Shown here piece by piece: positions 44,559 to 56,140 of a stretch of 64,000 nt of DNA. The notes under the pieces are model-generated. The model did no database searches. It was not told the origin of the DNA and saw nothing but the letters and a program-made list of their open reading frames with translations. Positions within the stretch are counted from its first letter, which is position 1. Every line of letters begins with the position of its first letter. Both the position numbers and the translations under genes were made by a program. This DNA comes from Liopterus haemorrhoidalis (lineage: Eukaryota > Arthropoda > Insecta > Coleoptera > Dytiscidae), in the NCBI GenBank assembly GCA_963971575.1, contig OZ020622.1, positions 5,990,279 to 6,054,278 on the forward strand, in the 5' to 3' direction.

Positions 44559-44586
44559 ATGGGGCAAACAACAAGTGGTACTGTTG
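44559..44586 (+). CDS. Candidate first coding exon of an unidentified gene
   Basis: ATG in good context (CAACAAGATGG) encodes MGQTTSGTV, then G|GTAAGTT, a strong donor. Gly2 followed by Ser/Thr at position 6 fits an N-myristoylation signal. No continuing exon is found in the remaining 19 kb, so this is either the 5' end of a gene extending past the window or chance. Function unknown. Confidence 0.3.
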
Positions 44587-44599
44587 GTAAGTTAATTAT

Positions 44600-45380
44600 T
44601 TAACTGATTGTCATTCACGTATTTTTAGGTTAGGAGTATGTTTATTTATAAATATATTTGCAATAACATTTAATTTAAATACTGTAATTTAATAAATTGG
44701 TGTAAAACTAAATGCGCACTATTATTTTTTTGATTTAAATCAACCGGTTATTATCATGAATTAACATAATTAGTAAACAGGTAAGGTAAGATCGTTTGTG
44801 TATGCTACACGCGATACACATTTGTCTGGTGGGTTGCCTACTCACGAATGAACTTTGTAAATTTTATTTTCTTATCTTTTAACGTTTTTATTGAATTATC
44901 ACTGTAATGTATTTGCTTGGTTCACTTCTTAAATAAATAAAACAAATTCTTTACATTTTTTTGTCTGACATAAATTATAGTCATAATGTAAACTTTTGTA
45001 TTATTTGTTGAGTTGTGTGTGGATGTTTTACAATTATTCATTTCCACCTCCTTAGTGTCAAAGGTCAATTGAATGTAACTTGGGGTCATCTTTGTGACCT
45101 TTTGATGGTACCTCTTAACATTCTTAAGCATCATTTAGTTCACATGTAATTGTGTCATCTATTCTACTGTCGACTTTGAAAAATATATACGTAATTTATT
45201 TTTACAAAGATTTACGAATTACAAATAGTAAAATCTTTTTGTTTACCTTTCAACCTGTATGTAAACATAACCTAGTTATATGAACTTTGCTCTAATTATT
45301 TGAATTTTTGTGTAATTTCCATAGCAACATTGTTTATGTTTTTATAATCATGCAGTTCATTGACCTACTCCTATTCCCTT
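44600..45380. other. Intergenic, nothing recognised
   Basis: AT-rich sequence without ORF, TIR or RNA gene that I can support. Confidence 0.35.
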
Positions 45381-45477
45381 ATCAGTTATCCTTTCTACTC
45401 TAATTTTTTCGATTGGGGGTCTATGGAAAAAAGTTAAAAATTACTAGTATAATTTTAATATATAACTGTGTAGCTAC

Positions 45478-45640
45478 ACAGTGGTTGAGGCTGGTTTTAG
45501 CCATGCTAATTCCATCCTGACAAAACAGAGAAACAAGTTAGATGTAGAATTCCGTGGCGATTTGAGGCTGAAATTAACTAATTTTGAACCCGACATTGCT
45601 AATCTTGCAAATAATCACCAACCACATCCGTCACATTGAC
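45478..45640 (+). pseudogene. hAT transposase C-terminal remnant
   Basis: The plus-strand frame reads VVEAGFSHANSILTKQRNKL, DVEFRGDLRLKLTNFEPDI, then NNHQPHPSH and a stop. This is the C-terminal dimerisation end of an insect hAT transposase (RxxRL(D)..RGDLRL...HPSH). A hAT-like terminus (GTTTGGGGACCCCTG) follows at about 45857-45872. Confidence 0.75.
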
Positions 45641-45879
45641 ACTGATAAGCAATTTTATTTAATAATAATATTATTGTAATGAAATTAGATCTAATTATAT
45701 TAGATAAATGTAATATAAATAAAAACTGTACAATAAACAATATAAGAAATCACATAAGCGTATTTTTTGTTTGCTCTATTATAATAACGTAATTGTAAAA
45801 TAGAGGGGGTCGATACGAAATCGAAAAACTATTCTGGGGGTCGACGGTCAAAAAAGTTTGGGGACCCCTGATCTAAATA

Positions 45880-46215
45880 ATAAATGTATAAGAGGAAACC
45901 TTTCCAAACATTTTAGAATGTAATGTTTTAGAACGAATAATTGAATTTTACATCCATTTTAAGTTTAGATTTAACAATACTATATTAAAATTATATAGGC
46001 ATTTATTTTAGGACACAAAATGAGAATATACCCAAAAGTGAAAATTATTTTGAAGCAGTAATACCAAGATTTAATTCTAATACATATAAAAACCAAATGA
46101 AAACAACTGCATTCAAATATTACATTTCATTCAATAGAACGAGAATATTGTCCTAACAAAACGCGTATTCTGATTAAACCGAAACCAGAATTGGCACAAC
46201 AAAACGCACTCATAT
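45880..46215 (+). repeat. Second copy of the 36695-37277 Harbinger-like repeat
   Basis: Shares GAAAATTATTTTGAAGCAGT, AACTGCATTCAAATATTAC and ACAAAACGCACTCAT with the Ir25a intron 3 element; 5' part lost. Confidence 0.6.
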
Positions 46216-46245
46216 ACCCAATGAATTGGGTTCCGCCAACTTCAA

Positions 46246-47172
46246 AAAATTGATGTGAAGTGTAAATATTCACACATTTCAGGGTTTCGCAGGTATATAA
46301 TAAGTGAAGGCGGCATGCTGAGTGTGTAGGACAAATTTTACTTTGTAGTAATCACGGCAAAATGAACGATATTTTTAAAATAATTTATCGTCTGTTAATC
46401 ATATAATAAGACTGGTTATTAAATTTACGCTCTTAAAAATTAAATACAACATTTGTCAAAATATAGCTAGAATTTTGACAAAATAATTTCAACATAATAA
46501 AAATGCAAAAAAAAAAAAACAGAAAAAATAACATTCACTCCGTACTCGAAACCCTTCGTTCCAGCGAATTTTAGCTTACGACACCAGTGCTCTAACCACT
46601 GCGCTATCGTACGTCATGCAAGTGGGTGTCTTACATTGGTATAACTTTTGTACTTTGTGAACCAAAAACCACAAAAAATGCGTTATTTTCCGAAAACATA
46701 ATCTGATCAAAAATTGCTGTTGTACTATTTCGGTTCACACCAATATACATTACATAGAATTTTTAGTTTAAAACATCTGGGCTATAGGGTGTGGGACAAT
46801 ATTTTTTTTGCACAATTTTGGCAAAAATCGCATCAAAATAATTTATTTTGCAAAAATAAAAATTTGATCGTTAATCCACGTACTAAGGGCTTTCATTTGA
46901 TACCATACTCAGAATTAAAAAAAAATATTTTTGTTTTCGATGAGCACATTTTTGTTTATATTTTTAGGGGGATGTGTTTTTTAGATGTTTTAGTATTTTT
47001 CCTATATGCGGGTCAAAGAGTTGTATAAGCATGTCAAATTTTAACTCTCTAGGTTTAGCCGTTTGGCTACAATTTTTACCGAACAGGCAGACAGACATAC
47101 AGACAGACAGACAGACAGACAGACGACAAAATGACGGTATAAGGGTTTTTTGGTCACCTACAAAACCCTAAA
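46246..47172 (-). repeat. HINE-like element, long copy
   Basis: The minus-strand counterpart of 1-700 and 52817-54303. It runs from AGGGTTTTGTAGGTGACC (47172 side) through a (GTCT)n tract (47083-47124), a tRNA-like module (46537-46620) and the palindromic 3' end (GTGTAAATATTCACAC, 46259-46274). No protein gene; the open frame at 46714-47028 is chance. Confidence 0.65.
46537..46620 (-). other. tRNA-like module with pol III box A and box B
   Basis: The minus strand reads TAGCGCAGTGGTTAGAGC (matches box A), then about 35 bp, then GGGTTTCGAGTACGG (imperfect box B). Spacing is like that of a tRNA gene, but the anticodon arm does not fold plainly, so this is tRNA-derived rather than a working tRNA. 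It lies inside the HINE-like element. Confidence 0.5.
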
Positions 47173-47789
47173 AATATTACTTGGGATCTGTGATGCCAAA
47201 AAGGTTGAGAAATACTGCTCTAAAGGGTCGTGACGATACAATTACTATTTAAGATAATAATTATAGTGAGGTTATGTCTTGTATAATTGTTGAAGAAGTC
47301 TAATAATGCAATTAGAATTAAGTAACGTGGGCTTAGGTTAAGTACAATGGGTGTTGATGATTCATACTTTCAACATCTTAACTACTATTTCCTTTTAACC
47401 GTTTTTTTTTTCACTGGATATTCTTAGAAGTGAAATCTCAAGTTTTAACGTATGTTAAATAATGTTTATTACTTGTGTTATTTAAAAATCTACTCTTTGT
47501 TTAAAAAAAGAATACTTTAACCGACACAAAATACAATATGCCTCGTGCCATTGTAATTATGAATACAATAAAATGTATTCTTTGTATTTTGAAGTGTGGA
47601 AACCGTTTGTAACATATAATTACTGAAAAAGTGTCCTAACGTATCTTTAATAAATACTCTGATCCGCCCAATTGAAATGCTTCCGCTCTGGCGCTGTTTA
47701 ATAGTTTTTAGGAAACAATTGCAAATTGTACGATGGGACTTAACATAAAAGATTTGTTTTACCAAAATGCAACTTATTTTTCTGCAAGA

Positions 47790-47890
47790 CTGATGCCATT
47801 TACAGTAATATTGGCTTAAGACAAGGAGACGTACTTTCACCTACGTTCTTCAACATGGTGCTAGACACCATCATGAGGAAAAATCCGATC
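47790..47890 (+). pseudogene. LINE RT fragment
   Basis: Plus strand: DAIYSNIGLRQGDVLSPTFF then NMVLDTIMRK. This is RT motif 4 of an I/R1-like LINE, only ~100 bp, abutting the 3' end of the LINE at 47892. Confidence 0.7.
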
Positions 47891-47891
47891 C

Positions 47892-48920
47892 ATAATAATA
47901 ATAATAGTTTTATTGACCAAATAACAAATACAACGAACTGCTTTCAATCAGTCAATACAATATTAGAAGACAAAATCATACAAGTTCATCAAAATTAACG
48001 TTGTTATACTCATCAATTGTATAAAATGGATGATTTAAAAATAAATGTTTAAGTTTAAGTTTGATTTTGTCTAGTGGCTGTGTAGTAATAGTCTCTGGTA
48101 AAAGATTGTAAAATTTCACAGCAAAGTAATTGAACAATTCCTGGATTTATTTAAACGCAAAAATTTACCACGGATTGAATTAGATGGTTACGTCCGTAAA
48201 ACCACGGATGTTATTTTCAAAACGCGTGTTGTGCTCGTGCGTTTCACTAAAAGTGATATAACTGTGTAAGTTTTTGCGTATAAACAATAGACACAATAAA
48301 TAAATAGTGAAGGCAATGACATTATTTTGAACTTCACAAAAAGATCTGGACAATCCGCTCTAAAAGGAGCACTGGCAATTATTCTTACAACTTTACGTTG
48401 TAAGCTGAAAATTCTATTGACTGCAGGTGAATGTTCCTAGATTTTTAACCCATAGGTTAGACTGAAAGAGGGAGAAATAGGCTTTTAATACAACATCTAT
48501 GCTGACTTCATGCTTCAGATTCCTTATTAGATACGCGGTCGATCGCAGTTTACGACTAAGGACATCCACGTGCTGATCCCGACGATGGTAAGGATCAACG
48601 TGGATACCAAGAAATTTAACGAAAGGGGGATTGCAAGATCATGTTTTCTGGTGCTCAGTATCAAGGTCTGGGTTTTATCTGTATTTAAAATTAGTTTATT
48701 GCTAGAAAACCAAGAGTTTGCATTGTTCACCAGAGAAACGTTTTCCGTAATAAGGGAATCTAGATCATGGTTGCAATTTAATAATGTTGTATCGTCAGCC
48801 TAAAGGATTGATTTCGATGTCACAGTGAGAGGAAAGTCGTTAACATATATTAAGAATAGTAGAGGTCCGAGAACTGAACCTTGGGGAATACCAAAATGCA
48901 AAGGAAAATACAATCGTTTG
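47892..48920 (-). mobile_element. LINE 3' part (reverse transcriptase thumb to tail)
   Basis: Minus-strand translation in shifting frames: ADDTTLL after the YADD position, NANSWFSSNKLILNTDKTQ, FLGIHVD, LRNLKHEVS, then VKFYNLLPETITTQPLDKIK near the C terminus. It ends in a TTATTATTATTATG tail at 47892-47906. A 5'-truncated Jockey/CR1-like copy with a canonical microsatellite tail. Confidence 0.8.
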
Positions 48921-48929
48921 CCTAATTAG

Positions 48930-49830
48930 CTGTCCTAGATTTTTACTAACTAAACTTTACCTAATTACTTAAATTGATCGTATTTACTAGAGTTTATTAC
49001 ACTATTTTTACTGGGCTAATATTAGTAAAAATCTAAGACAGCAGTATTAGGAAAATTAGGAAAACAATAACAACATCACGGAAGAAAACGATAATAGATA
49101 CTAAACATTTTACGAAGAAATTTCCGATCTTTCACTTGCAAAACTGGTGTGTATATGAACTTTTGCTTTCTATGACCATTTTAGGTTGATTTTAGTAAAA
49201 TTCAACTAGTTCAATTCTAGTAAAAAGCGGTCTTATAAATGTTTGCACACGGGCGGATTACATACACGCGGCGGCCCTGTCTGTGACTTTGTGGTTTTTA
49301 AAAAGGCTATTATATTTAGACATGTATGATTTTTTTTATTTGTAAATTCATGACTTAAATAATACATAAACTTCAAATCTCCATTCGAACAATTGTTCAT
49401 TGTGCTTGATAACATTTTATCGCTTTTTTTGTTTCAATAATTATATATTGTTAAATATTTGCTTAGTTAACTATATTTTTCATTTAATTAAGACGTTTTT
49501 TTCCGACAAATTTTGCAAGGTAACACAAATAGAAGTCATGTAGATCTATTGAAAAGTAAATAGAAGATCTCACGCCTCTTGTTAAGGATAAATAGAAATA
49601 GATTATTCTAAGAACCCCGAAGGAACTCAGGTAGCCACTTTCTTTTGAATGAAACCACTAAATCTTTTTGAATAAGTATAATAAAGAAACAAAATACGGC
49701 GTTTAGTAATAAGTACGATAAGGAAATTCATCTCAGCTTATTTATCCTTATATCTTTAACAATAGTATGATCAACACTCATAATTTTCAAAATTAGAATC
49801 GTATAAATTCAAATTAAACAACAGGAATCT
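48930..49830. other. Intergenic, nothing recognised
   Basis: AT-rich; no ORF, repeat end or RNA gene could be supported. Confidence 0.35.
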
Positions 49831-49889
49831 AAAACCAAATGTATTTATTAGTGGCTACGTAAAGATTTTCAGTGTCAATACGTAAAGAT

Positions 49890-50300
49890 TTAATATATCT
49901 CATAAATAACCTTACCCAACCAATTATCTAATTCTACCATAGATTTAGTATGTGTCCGTTTCTTTTTCGAGCGACTGACCACTTCACCTCTAGATTGCTG
50001 TACAGCATTTTTATTAATTTTGCTGACGTCTAATGCTGGAGCAACTCACTACAACGTTAATAAATAATTATTTTTCGAAAAGTATTCAAGTGAAAAGATC
50101 ACAGATATAAACCAAAATTAACACTTACATCTTTTACATATTTCAGATCTATTAAAGGCCCACCATTATCTCGCTTTTCTTTGGGCGCAGCTACTAAGAG
50201 CTTTCAACATATTTATTATAGTAATATTTGGTAAAATTCAAAATAAAAGTATAACCTCACTTGTTCTAACGTCAAATGTATGCAACAAAAGGCGGGTGAA
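49890..50300 (-). CDS. Candidate small spliced gene, 3' exons, unknown function
   Basis: The minus strand shows two coding-looking exons. About 50207-50131: LLVAAPKEKRDNGGPLIDLK then YVKD before GTAAGT. About 50044-49890: APALDVSKINKNAVQQSRGE, VVSRSKKKRTHTKS, MVELDNWLGKVIYEIY and stop. AATAAA lies about 50 bp beyond, in plus-strand TTTATT near 49840. A possible upstream exon ends HLTLEQ|GTGAGG at about 50258. The obvious donor of the middle exon is out of phase by one base with the last exon, so either an exon is missed, a weak donor (GTTTAT) is used, or it is a pseudogene. No family recognised. Confidence 0.35.
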
Positions 50301-50481
50301 ATGTGACGTTGGATAAAGATACCATCGCCAGAAAAATATAAACAAATTTGTATTTAATGGAGAAATATTTATTAAAAAATTGGAGTAGGGTATCATAAAA
50401 TCATCTTGATGCGTAAAAAACAATTATCTTTATTCGATTGTCTACAAAAATGTCAAAAAACATTTATTTAAATTTATGTTA

Positions 50482-50995
50482 TGGTTGGTTTATATACGGA
50501 ACAAGAATATGGAATGGGAAATAAGAATAGTACACAAGAATAAAAAATATGGAACCGTTTATATCGGACATAACATTTCGTCGCTGCGCCTGCGTACTTG
50601 CGTTGGCCTGTGTTTAACGGTTGTCGCATGACAGGTTGTTGTGTTTAATATAACCTTTAAAAAAATTTCTAGTTCAGTAATATGGATTCAGAAGATTTTG
50701 TAAATTTATTTGCTTGTGTTTCACACATTATATTGTTGTTTCCAACCTTCTGATCACAGCTGGAAAAGATCTGTTGAACAAATTTTATTACGGCCGACAT
50801 TTTGACCGTTGTGCGCATGCTTATCGTCTCTTATTCTTGGAATAGGAATAAAAAGTTAAATGTTACCAACTTTTCTTATGTTAAAGTTAAATTTCATTCC
50901 TACATAAACCGATATGCGGCGCAGCCATGTTTTAACATCTTGTATACTATTCTTATTTCCTATTCCTTATTCTTGTTCCGTATATAAACCAACCA
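50482..50995 (+). mobile_element. Harbinger-type MITE, copy 1
   Basis: 514 bp with ends TGGTTGGTTTATATACGGAA and its complement, TSD TTA (50479-50481 and 50996-50998). ATG at 50682 opens MDSEDFVNLFACVSHIILLF, again an acidic N-terminal tail like that of Harbinger transposases. Copy 2 is at 54942-55413. Confidence 0.8.
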
Positions 50996-50999
50996 TTAT

Positions 51000-51880
51000 A
51001 GAGTTACAAACTTTTAAAATTCAGGTGTTGGGGTCGAATTCGGAATTATTATTGCAGACTCCATAGCCCTGATTTCACAGAATTTTTTTCTGATGCAATT
51101 GATATCGAAACTTTACCCTTCAAGGTCTTTATAACCAACCCTGACATATTAACCTTTTAAAAGCTTAATTTGCAAAAAATATTGATTTCGTTAGAAGCTC
51201 GCGTGAAAGGGTTCTATTAAAGTATAATCTTCAATCTTATCTAATGAATGTTAAACAGGAAGTTCTCTTAATTTTGCACCTTACAGTGCCGACATTTTTA
51301 ACACGTAATTTTGATAACGATTAAAAAATAGTGTATATTCTTCTTTGAGAACTGCCAGGCGGGTTGACTTTTGGCCTTACTCATATAAGTTCTCCATCTC
51401 AAACTATTACGTGTTAGGGTTTTTGCATGTATCTCATTAGACGCGTACTCAGTAATGTTTCTTGGGGGGGGGGTCTCAGAAGACGAACTTATTTAAATTA
51501 TTAAAAAGGGTCTCACTTCTAAAACTCAAGTGATGACCTAAAAAAAAAGTCCACTTTTAAAATACAAGTGATGACCTAAAGAAGGTATTTTTTTACTATT
51601 TCGTCTTCTGTCATTCTCGTCAGGAGTCATATCTACTGTAATCGTCTACCTCTTACTTGTTGTGGGGTTGAACTGGAAATGTCGAACAGGTCAGGCGATT
51701 TAAAAGTTTTACCGTCCCTTTTTTTCAAAGTTACTTAGGATTGGAAATTTAGGGTTGTGTTGGAATAATAACCCTTATTTGTATATATTTTTGATGTTAC
51801 ATAAATAGTAATTGAAATACACCGTGCATAGCTTTCCATAATTCGCCTCCCAAATTTTCATCTTATTAAAAACTTTCGTG
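51000..51880. repeat. Intergenic, with relatives of the minisatellite unit
   Basis: Positions 51500-51590 contain two to three diverged units (AAGTGATGACCTAAAAAAAA, AAAATACAAGTGATGACC) resembling the minisatellite of 32836-33435. The rest shows nothing. Confidence 0.4.
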
Positions 51881-51894
51881 AACAGAAAAGAAGG

Positions 51895-52034
51895 ATCTTT
51901 TTTTTTTGCTCTTCACTTGGATTTGGGAGATGAGGACCTTTTTTTTTTGCTCCTCACTTGGATTTGGGAGGTGAGGGCCTTTTTTTTGTTTTGCTCCGTC
52001 CCGCATTGCCTTCTTAAGAAAATGGTCACCCTAA
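51895..52034 (-). mobile_element. Truncated copy of the minisatellite MITE
   Basis: Minus orientation: end GGGTGACCATTTTCTTAAGA, then AATGCGGGACGGAGC, then two and a part minisatellite units. The other end is lost. Confidence 0.75.
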
Positions 52035-52269
52035 GCATAGGGCCTTCACAAATGTTTGCCATCAGGGACTATTCTGTGCAAGATTCATTTGTTACCCATA
52101 TTCTCCCAATTCCTGCCAAATTGCTCTTCTCCAAATGTCAAATTATGTCAGATAAACTGTGTAAAAAATATTTATACAAATTACGGGCTCAGCTTAGCCG
52201 TTCGCAACCGGCTATAAACTGTAGGTGCCTTTCTCTGTGCGCTAAAAAATGAACGTAATTGTTCATATT

Positions 52270-52480
52270 GTTCCTCCATGTACACAGAAATTGAAAATAT
52301 GGTCACGAAAACTGGAAACAGGAGGCCTAGTCTCACATCGGGCTGTTGCGACAATGATGATGATACAACAAAACAATCAACCCTCAGTGGTAGTAATATT
52401 AAATTGTATAAAAATGTTGAGACGTGTTTTTAAAGTGGGTGGTGAATTTAGTAAACATCCTTACCATCTGCTCTAAATTG
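52270..52480. repeat. Interspersed repeat block
   Basis: Shares TGGTCACGAAAACTGGAAAC and AGGAGGCCTAGTCTCA with 35105-35170 in Ir25a intron 1. Family unknown. Confidence 0.4.
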
Positions 52481-52816
52481 CATTCAACACTTTCAATTAT
52501 TCACATAACAGTATCGAAATTTCATTGTTTGAGTTGGGGGGCGATCGGTCTATAGTCTGTAGTCTGTAGTCGTCAGTCGGGCAGATGTGTAACATCCCTG
52601 TATTGTTGAGACGCGTGTCCTGGCCATTCTGTCGCGTGCACCCCACGTTAAAATTCCGCTACATCCGGCAATCGTACCATAACACGCGAATTTGATCTAG
52701 GTACAGTTAGCAGCAGATGATTGTGGGTTCAAAATACAGACTACATTATAAATTCGCGCATACTGTTAATAATATCTTTGGACTACTGTATACGTATTAA
52801 TAAAATTTGAGGTTAT

Positions 52817-54303
52817 ATCTGTTTTTAGGGTTTGTAGGTACAGTAATACCCCACCACTCGACGTTAATTCGTTCTGAAAAAGCGTCGAGTTGCAATTACG
52901 TCGAGTGGCGAGTCGAATTTCTCCATAAGAAATAAAGGAAATCATATGTACATATAAGAAAATACATATACATAAGTATATGTTTTCCTTTTAGCTATGC
53001 TTGCATTTCTATCCTTTGGACCTATAATTATAAATATAAATCACTTATTTTAGCAAAAAACAAAAAGTTCATAGCTGCACTAAATCTGAGTTGTTGTCGT
53101 CAAGATATCTAGGCGCGAACTGCTAGCCATGCGTTCATTTTGCTTTGTTTACCAAAATATGTATCACTTGATAGTTACTCGATCACGCGTTGGATAGCGA
53201 TGCTTCCGTCGACTCTCACTCTCGACATTTACGTCGAGTGGCGAAAACGCCGAGCTAAGAGGCAGTCGAGTAACGGGGTATTACTGTATGACCAAAAAAC
53301 CCTTATACCGTCATTTTGTCGTCTGTCTGTGTGTCTGTTCGGTAAAAATTGTAGCCAAACGGCTAAACCTAGAGAGATAAAATTTGTCATGCCTCTCTAC
53401 CCGCACATAGGAGAAATACTAAAACTTCTAAAAAACATGTTCCCCTAAAAATAGAAATATGTGCTCATCGAAAAAAAAATATTTTTTTAAAATTCTGAGT
53501 AGGGTATCAAATGAAAGCCCTTAGTACGTGGATTAACGATCAAAATTTTATTTTTGCAAAATAAATTATTTTGACGCGATTTTTGCCAAAATTGTGCAAA
53601 AAAAAAAATGTCCTACACCCTGTAGCCCAGATGGTTTAAACTAAAAATCTGAAAAAATTCTAAGTAACGTACATTGGTGTGAACCGGAATAGTACAACAG
53701 GATTTTTTGATCAGATTATGTTTTCAGAAAATAACGCAGTTTTTGTGTTTTTAACTAAAATATGTTAAATATTTAATTCGCTATGTAACACAGTAGATAA
53801 GTAAGCGCTCGTAGCGTAGAGCGTTGTGTCGTCGCTTCGTAATTTGCAAACCAGAGTTCGATTCCTGTCAATTTTAATTTTAGTTTTTTTTTTTTTGCAT
53901 TTTTATTTTGTTTCAATTATTTTGTCAAAATTTTAGTTATATTTTGATAAATGTTGTATTTAATTTTTAAAAGTGTAAATTTAATAATGGGAAATTTAAT
54001 AGTGGGAAGTGTTGAAATTATAATTTAATTCTATGTTTGAATGTATACGAAATCGGGGCTTATGATTTAAGCAATCAATGGAAGCCATAGGCGCACTTTT
54101 CAAAATCTTAATGAACCTTGCTATATAAAAAAAATATTGCACATTATTAGAAACTTAAATAATGGTATTAGGCATTCAAATTAAAATTCATAAAAAATAT
54201 TTTGACATAAAATTTGTTTTGGCATCCCAAATAATCATCATTCAGTTACTAAATACATGCGAAACCCTGAAATGTGTGAAAATTCACACTTCACATCAAT
54301 TTT
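52817..54303 (+). repeat. HINE-like element, longest copy, with nested pogo-like element
   Basis: Starts near GGGTTTGTAGG, is interrupted at 52841-53286, then has a short GTCTGTCTGTGTGTCTG tract (53321-53338), the block shared with 46757-47080, and a tRNA-like module with an excellent box B (AGTTCGATTCC at about 53855). It ends with AACCCTGAAATGTGTGAA and TTCACATCAATTTTTT at 54303. Confidence 0.65.
52841..53286. mobile_element. pogo-like element nested in HINE-like copy
   Basis: 446 bp with ends CAGTAATACCCC and GGGGTATTACTG; TSD TA (52839-52840 and 53287-53288). GTCGAGT-type subterminal repeats occur at both ends (ACGTCGAGTGGCGA). The uninterrupted site is seen in the copy at about 47155. 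Confidence 0.88.
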
Positions 54304-54941
54304 TTCTCACTCTTGGTGACCATGATATACCTATTTCGGTAGCCTTTATATCTCGTATTCCTTGTATATGATCATAATCTTGATTGATATTTGATATTCA
54401 TTTGTGCAAAAATGTAGTTTAACATATTTGATGAAATTTCCCAGCAGATGTAATCTAGGCAGATGATATGCAAACACGCGAATAGTTTTAGAGGGGCGAA
54501 TATCAGAAACCAGGTGAGCTTGACCCCAGTTCAAACCCAGACAACACCTCAGACATAGGGGGAAAACCAGGTAAAATGGACCAGTTAATACTGAATATTA
54601 TATTTATAGTGAAAGTTCAAGTTCCGATACATCTGCTATTTCCTGAAAGGGGATGATTCGTCCCCTTATCCAGATGTGATAAGTGAAAACTACCCATCTG
54701 TCTTTTCAAATTATTCTTAAAATCTATCAAACTCCCCCAATATTTGTTTTCACTACCAGTTTTAGGTAAAATTCTCGCTTTTGCAAAAAATTAAAAGCAA
54801 ATAAAACTAAAATAACGTCGATAAAATATCTCTTATCGATCTTCAGATACGAAGAGCTCAGGGAAAAAATAAAAGATATTTTTTAAAATGGAATATCAAA
54901 GATTACACTGGTCAACCTACTTTTTGCTGACTTACATCTAA

Positions 54942-55413
54942 TGGTTGGTTTATATACGGAACAAGAATAAGGAATAGGAAATAAGAATAGTACACAAGAA
55001 TAAAAAATATTAAACCGTTTATATAGGACATAACATTTCGTCGCTGCGCCTGCGTACTTGCGTTGGCCTGTGTTTAACATTTATCACTTGACAGGTTCTG
55101 ATTCATAAAACCTTTTAAAACATTTCGTTTATTACCGTTAAAAACATTTTATTGTTGTTTACAACCCTCTGATCACAACTGAAAAACATCTGTTGACCAA
55201 ACTTTATTACGGCAGACATTTTGATTGCTGTGCGCAGGCTTATCGTGTCTTATTCTTGAAATAAGAATAAAAATGTTGAATGTTACCAACTATTCTTATG
55301 TTTAAGTTAAATTTCATTCCTACATAAACCGATATACGGCGCAGCCATGTTTTAACATCTTGTGCACTATTCTTATTTCCTATTCCTTATTCTTGTTCCG
55401 TATATAAACCAAG
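54942..55413 (+). mobile_element. Harbinger-type MITE, copy 2
   Basis: Same family as 50482-50995. The left end TGGTTGGTTTATATACGG is intact (preceded by TAA); the right end is slightly eroded (AAACCAAGC). Confidence 0.75.
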
Positions 55414-55657
55414 CAGAAGACTTGTTTCTTACTAATTTGGTGCTGCTGAACTCAAATATCACATCAGTTTTTGCGTATCACATCAGATTTTTGCTCTACA
55501 ACAAATACATATTCGGCCAAATAATGCTTCTATCGTTTAATTTTAGACGTCGATACTGTAATTGGTACAAATTTGGCGAACAATAAAGACTAAATAATTA
55601 GAAAATATTCTTAAAATTTTATTTATAGTGAAAGAAAGAAAATGAGAACAGTTTTAA

Positions 55658-56140
55658 TTACATTTTAATGCATTGGAGTGTTAAAATAAAAATACAAAAT
55701 AATTTAAGGATTAAATGGTGGTTTGTAAGATCTTCTGGAGTGCACCATTCCCGATCTCTTTTAATACTCCAACAGTAGTCAGCCATCATGTGAGTATCCC
55801 ACCTTCCTTGATAACGTCTCTTCATCTCTTTTAAATCCTGATGGAAACGTTCACCCTGTTTATCACTAACATCTCCAAGAATGACAGGAAATTTGTAAAG
55901 ACTGTTTAAAAAATGAAGTTTCACGCTCATGTTGCACCCCAGAGGATGATAATTTTCAATCAAATTTTCAACGACCTCCACATAGTTTTCGGCTTTTTTA
56001 TTCCCAAGAAAATTTTTGATGAGCGCCACGAAAGACTGCCATGCATTCTTCTCCATATCATCCATATGTACAGTGAAATGTGGATCATTCACTAATTTTC
56101 TAATTTGTGGTCCGTCAAAAATGCCAGCTTTTCGATGTTG
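55658..56140 (-). pseudogene. Fragment of a transposon-associated insect gene family
   Basis: The minus-strand frame reads KAGIFDGPQIRKLVNDPHF, AWQSFVALIKNFLGN, NYHPLGCNMSVKLHFL, SDKQGERFHQDLKEMKRRYQ and MMADYCWSIKRD. I recall this block as a multicopy, unnamed family in insect genomes, usually C-terminal to a longer protein. No catalytic function is known to me. Only the C-terminal ~150 aa are present, with no start, so this is a remnant or an exon of an incomplete gene. Confidence 0.55.

Noticed and set aside
44559..44586. Assigning the MGQTTSG exon to a named myristoylated protein
   Set aside because: Ten residues are not enough; several unrelated families start MGQ/MGxxxS and no second exon is visible.
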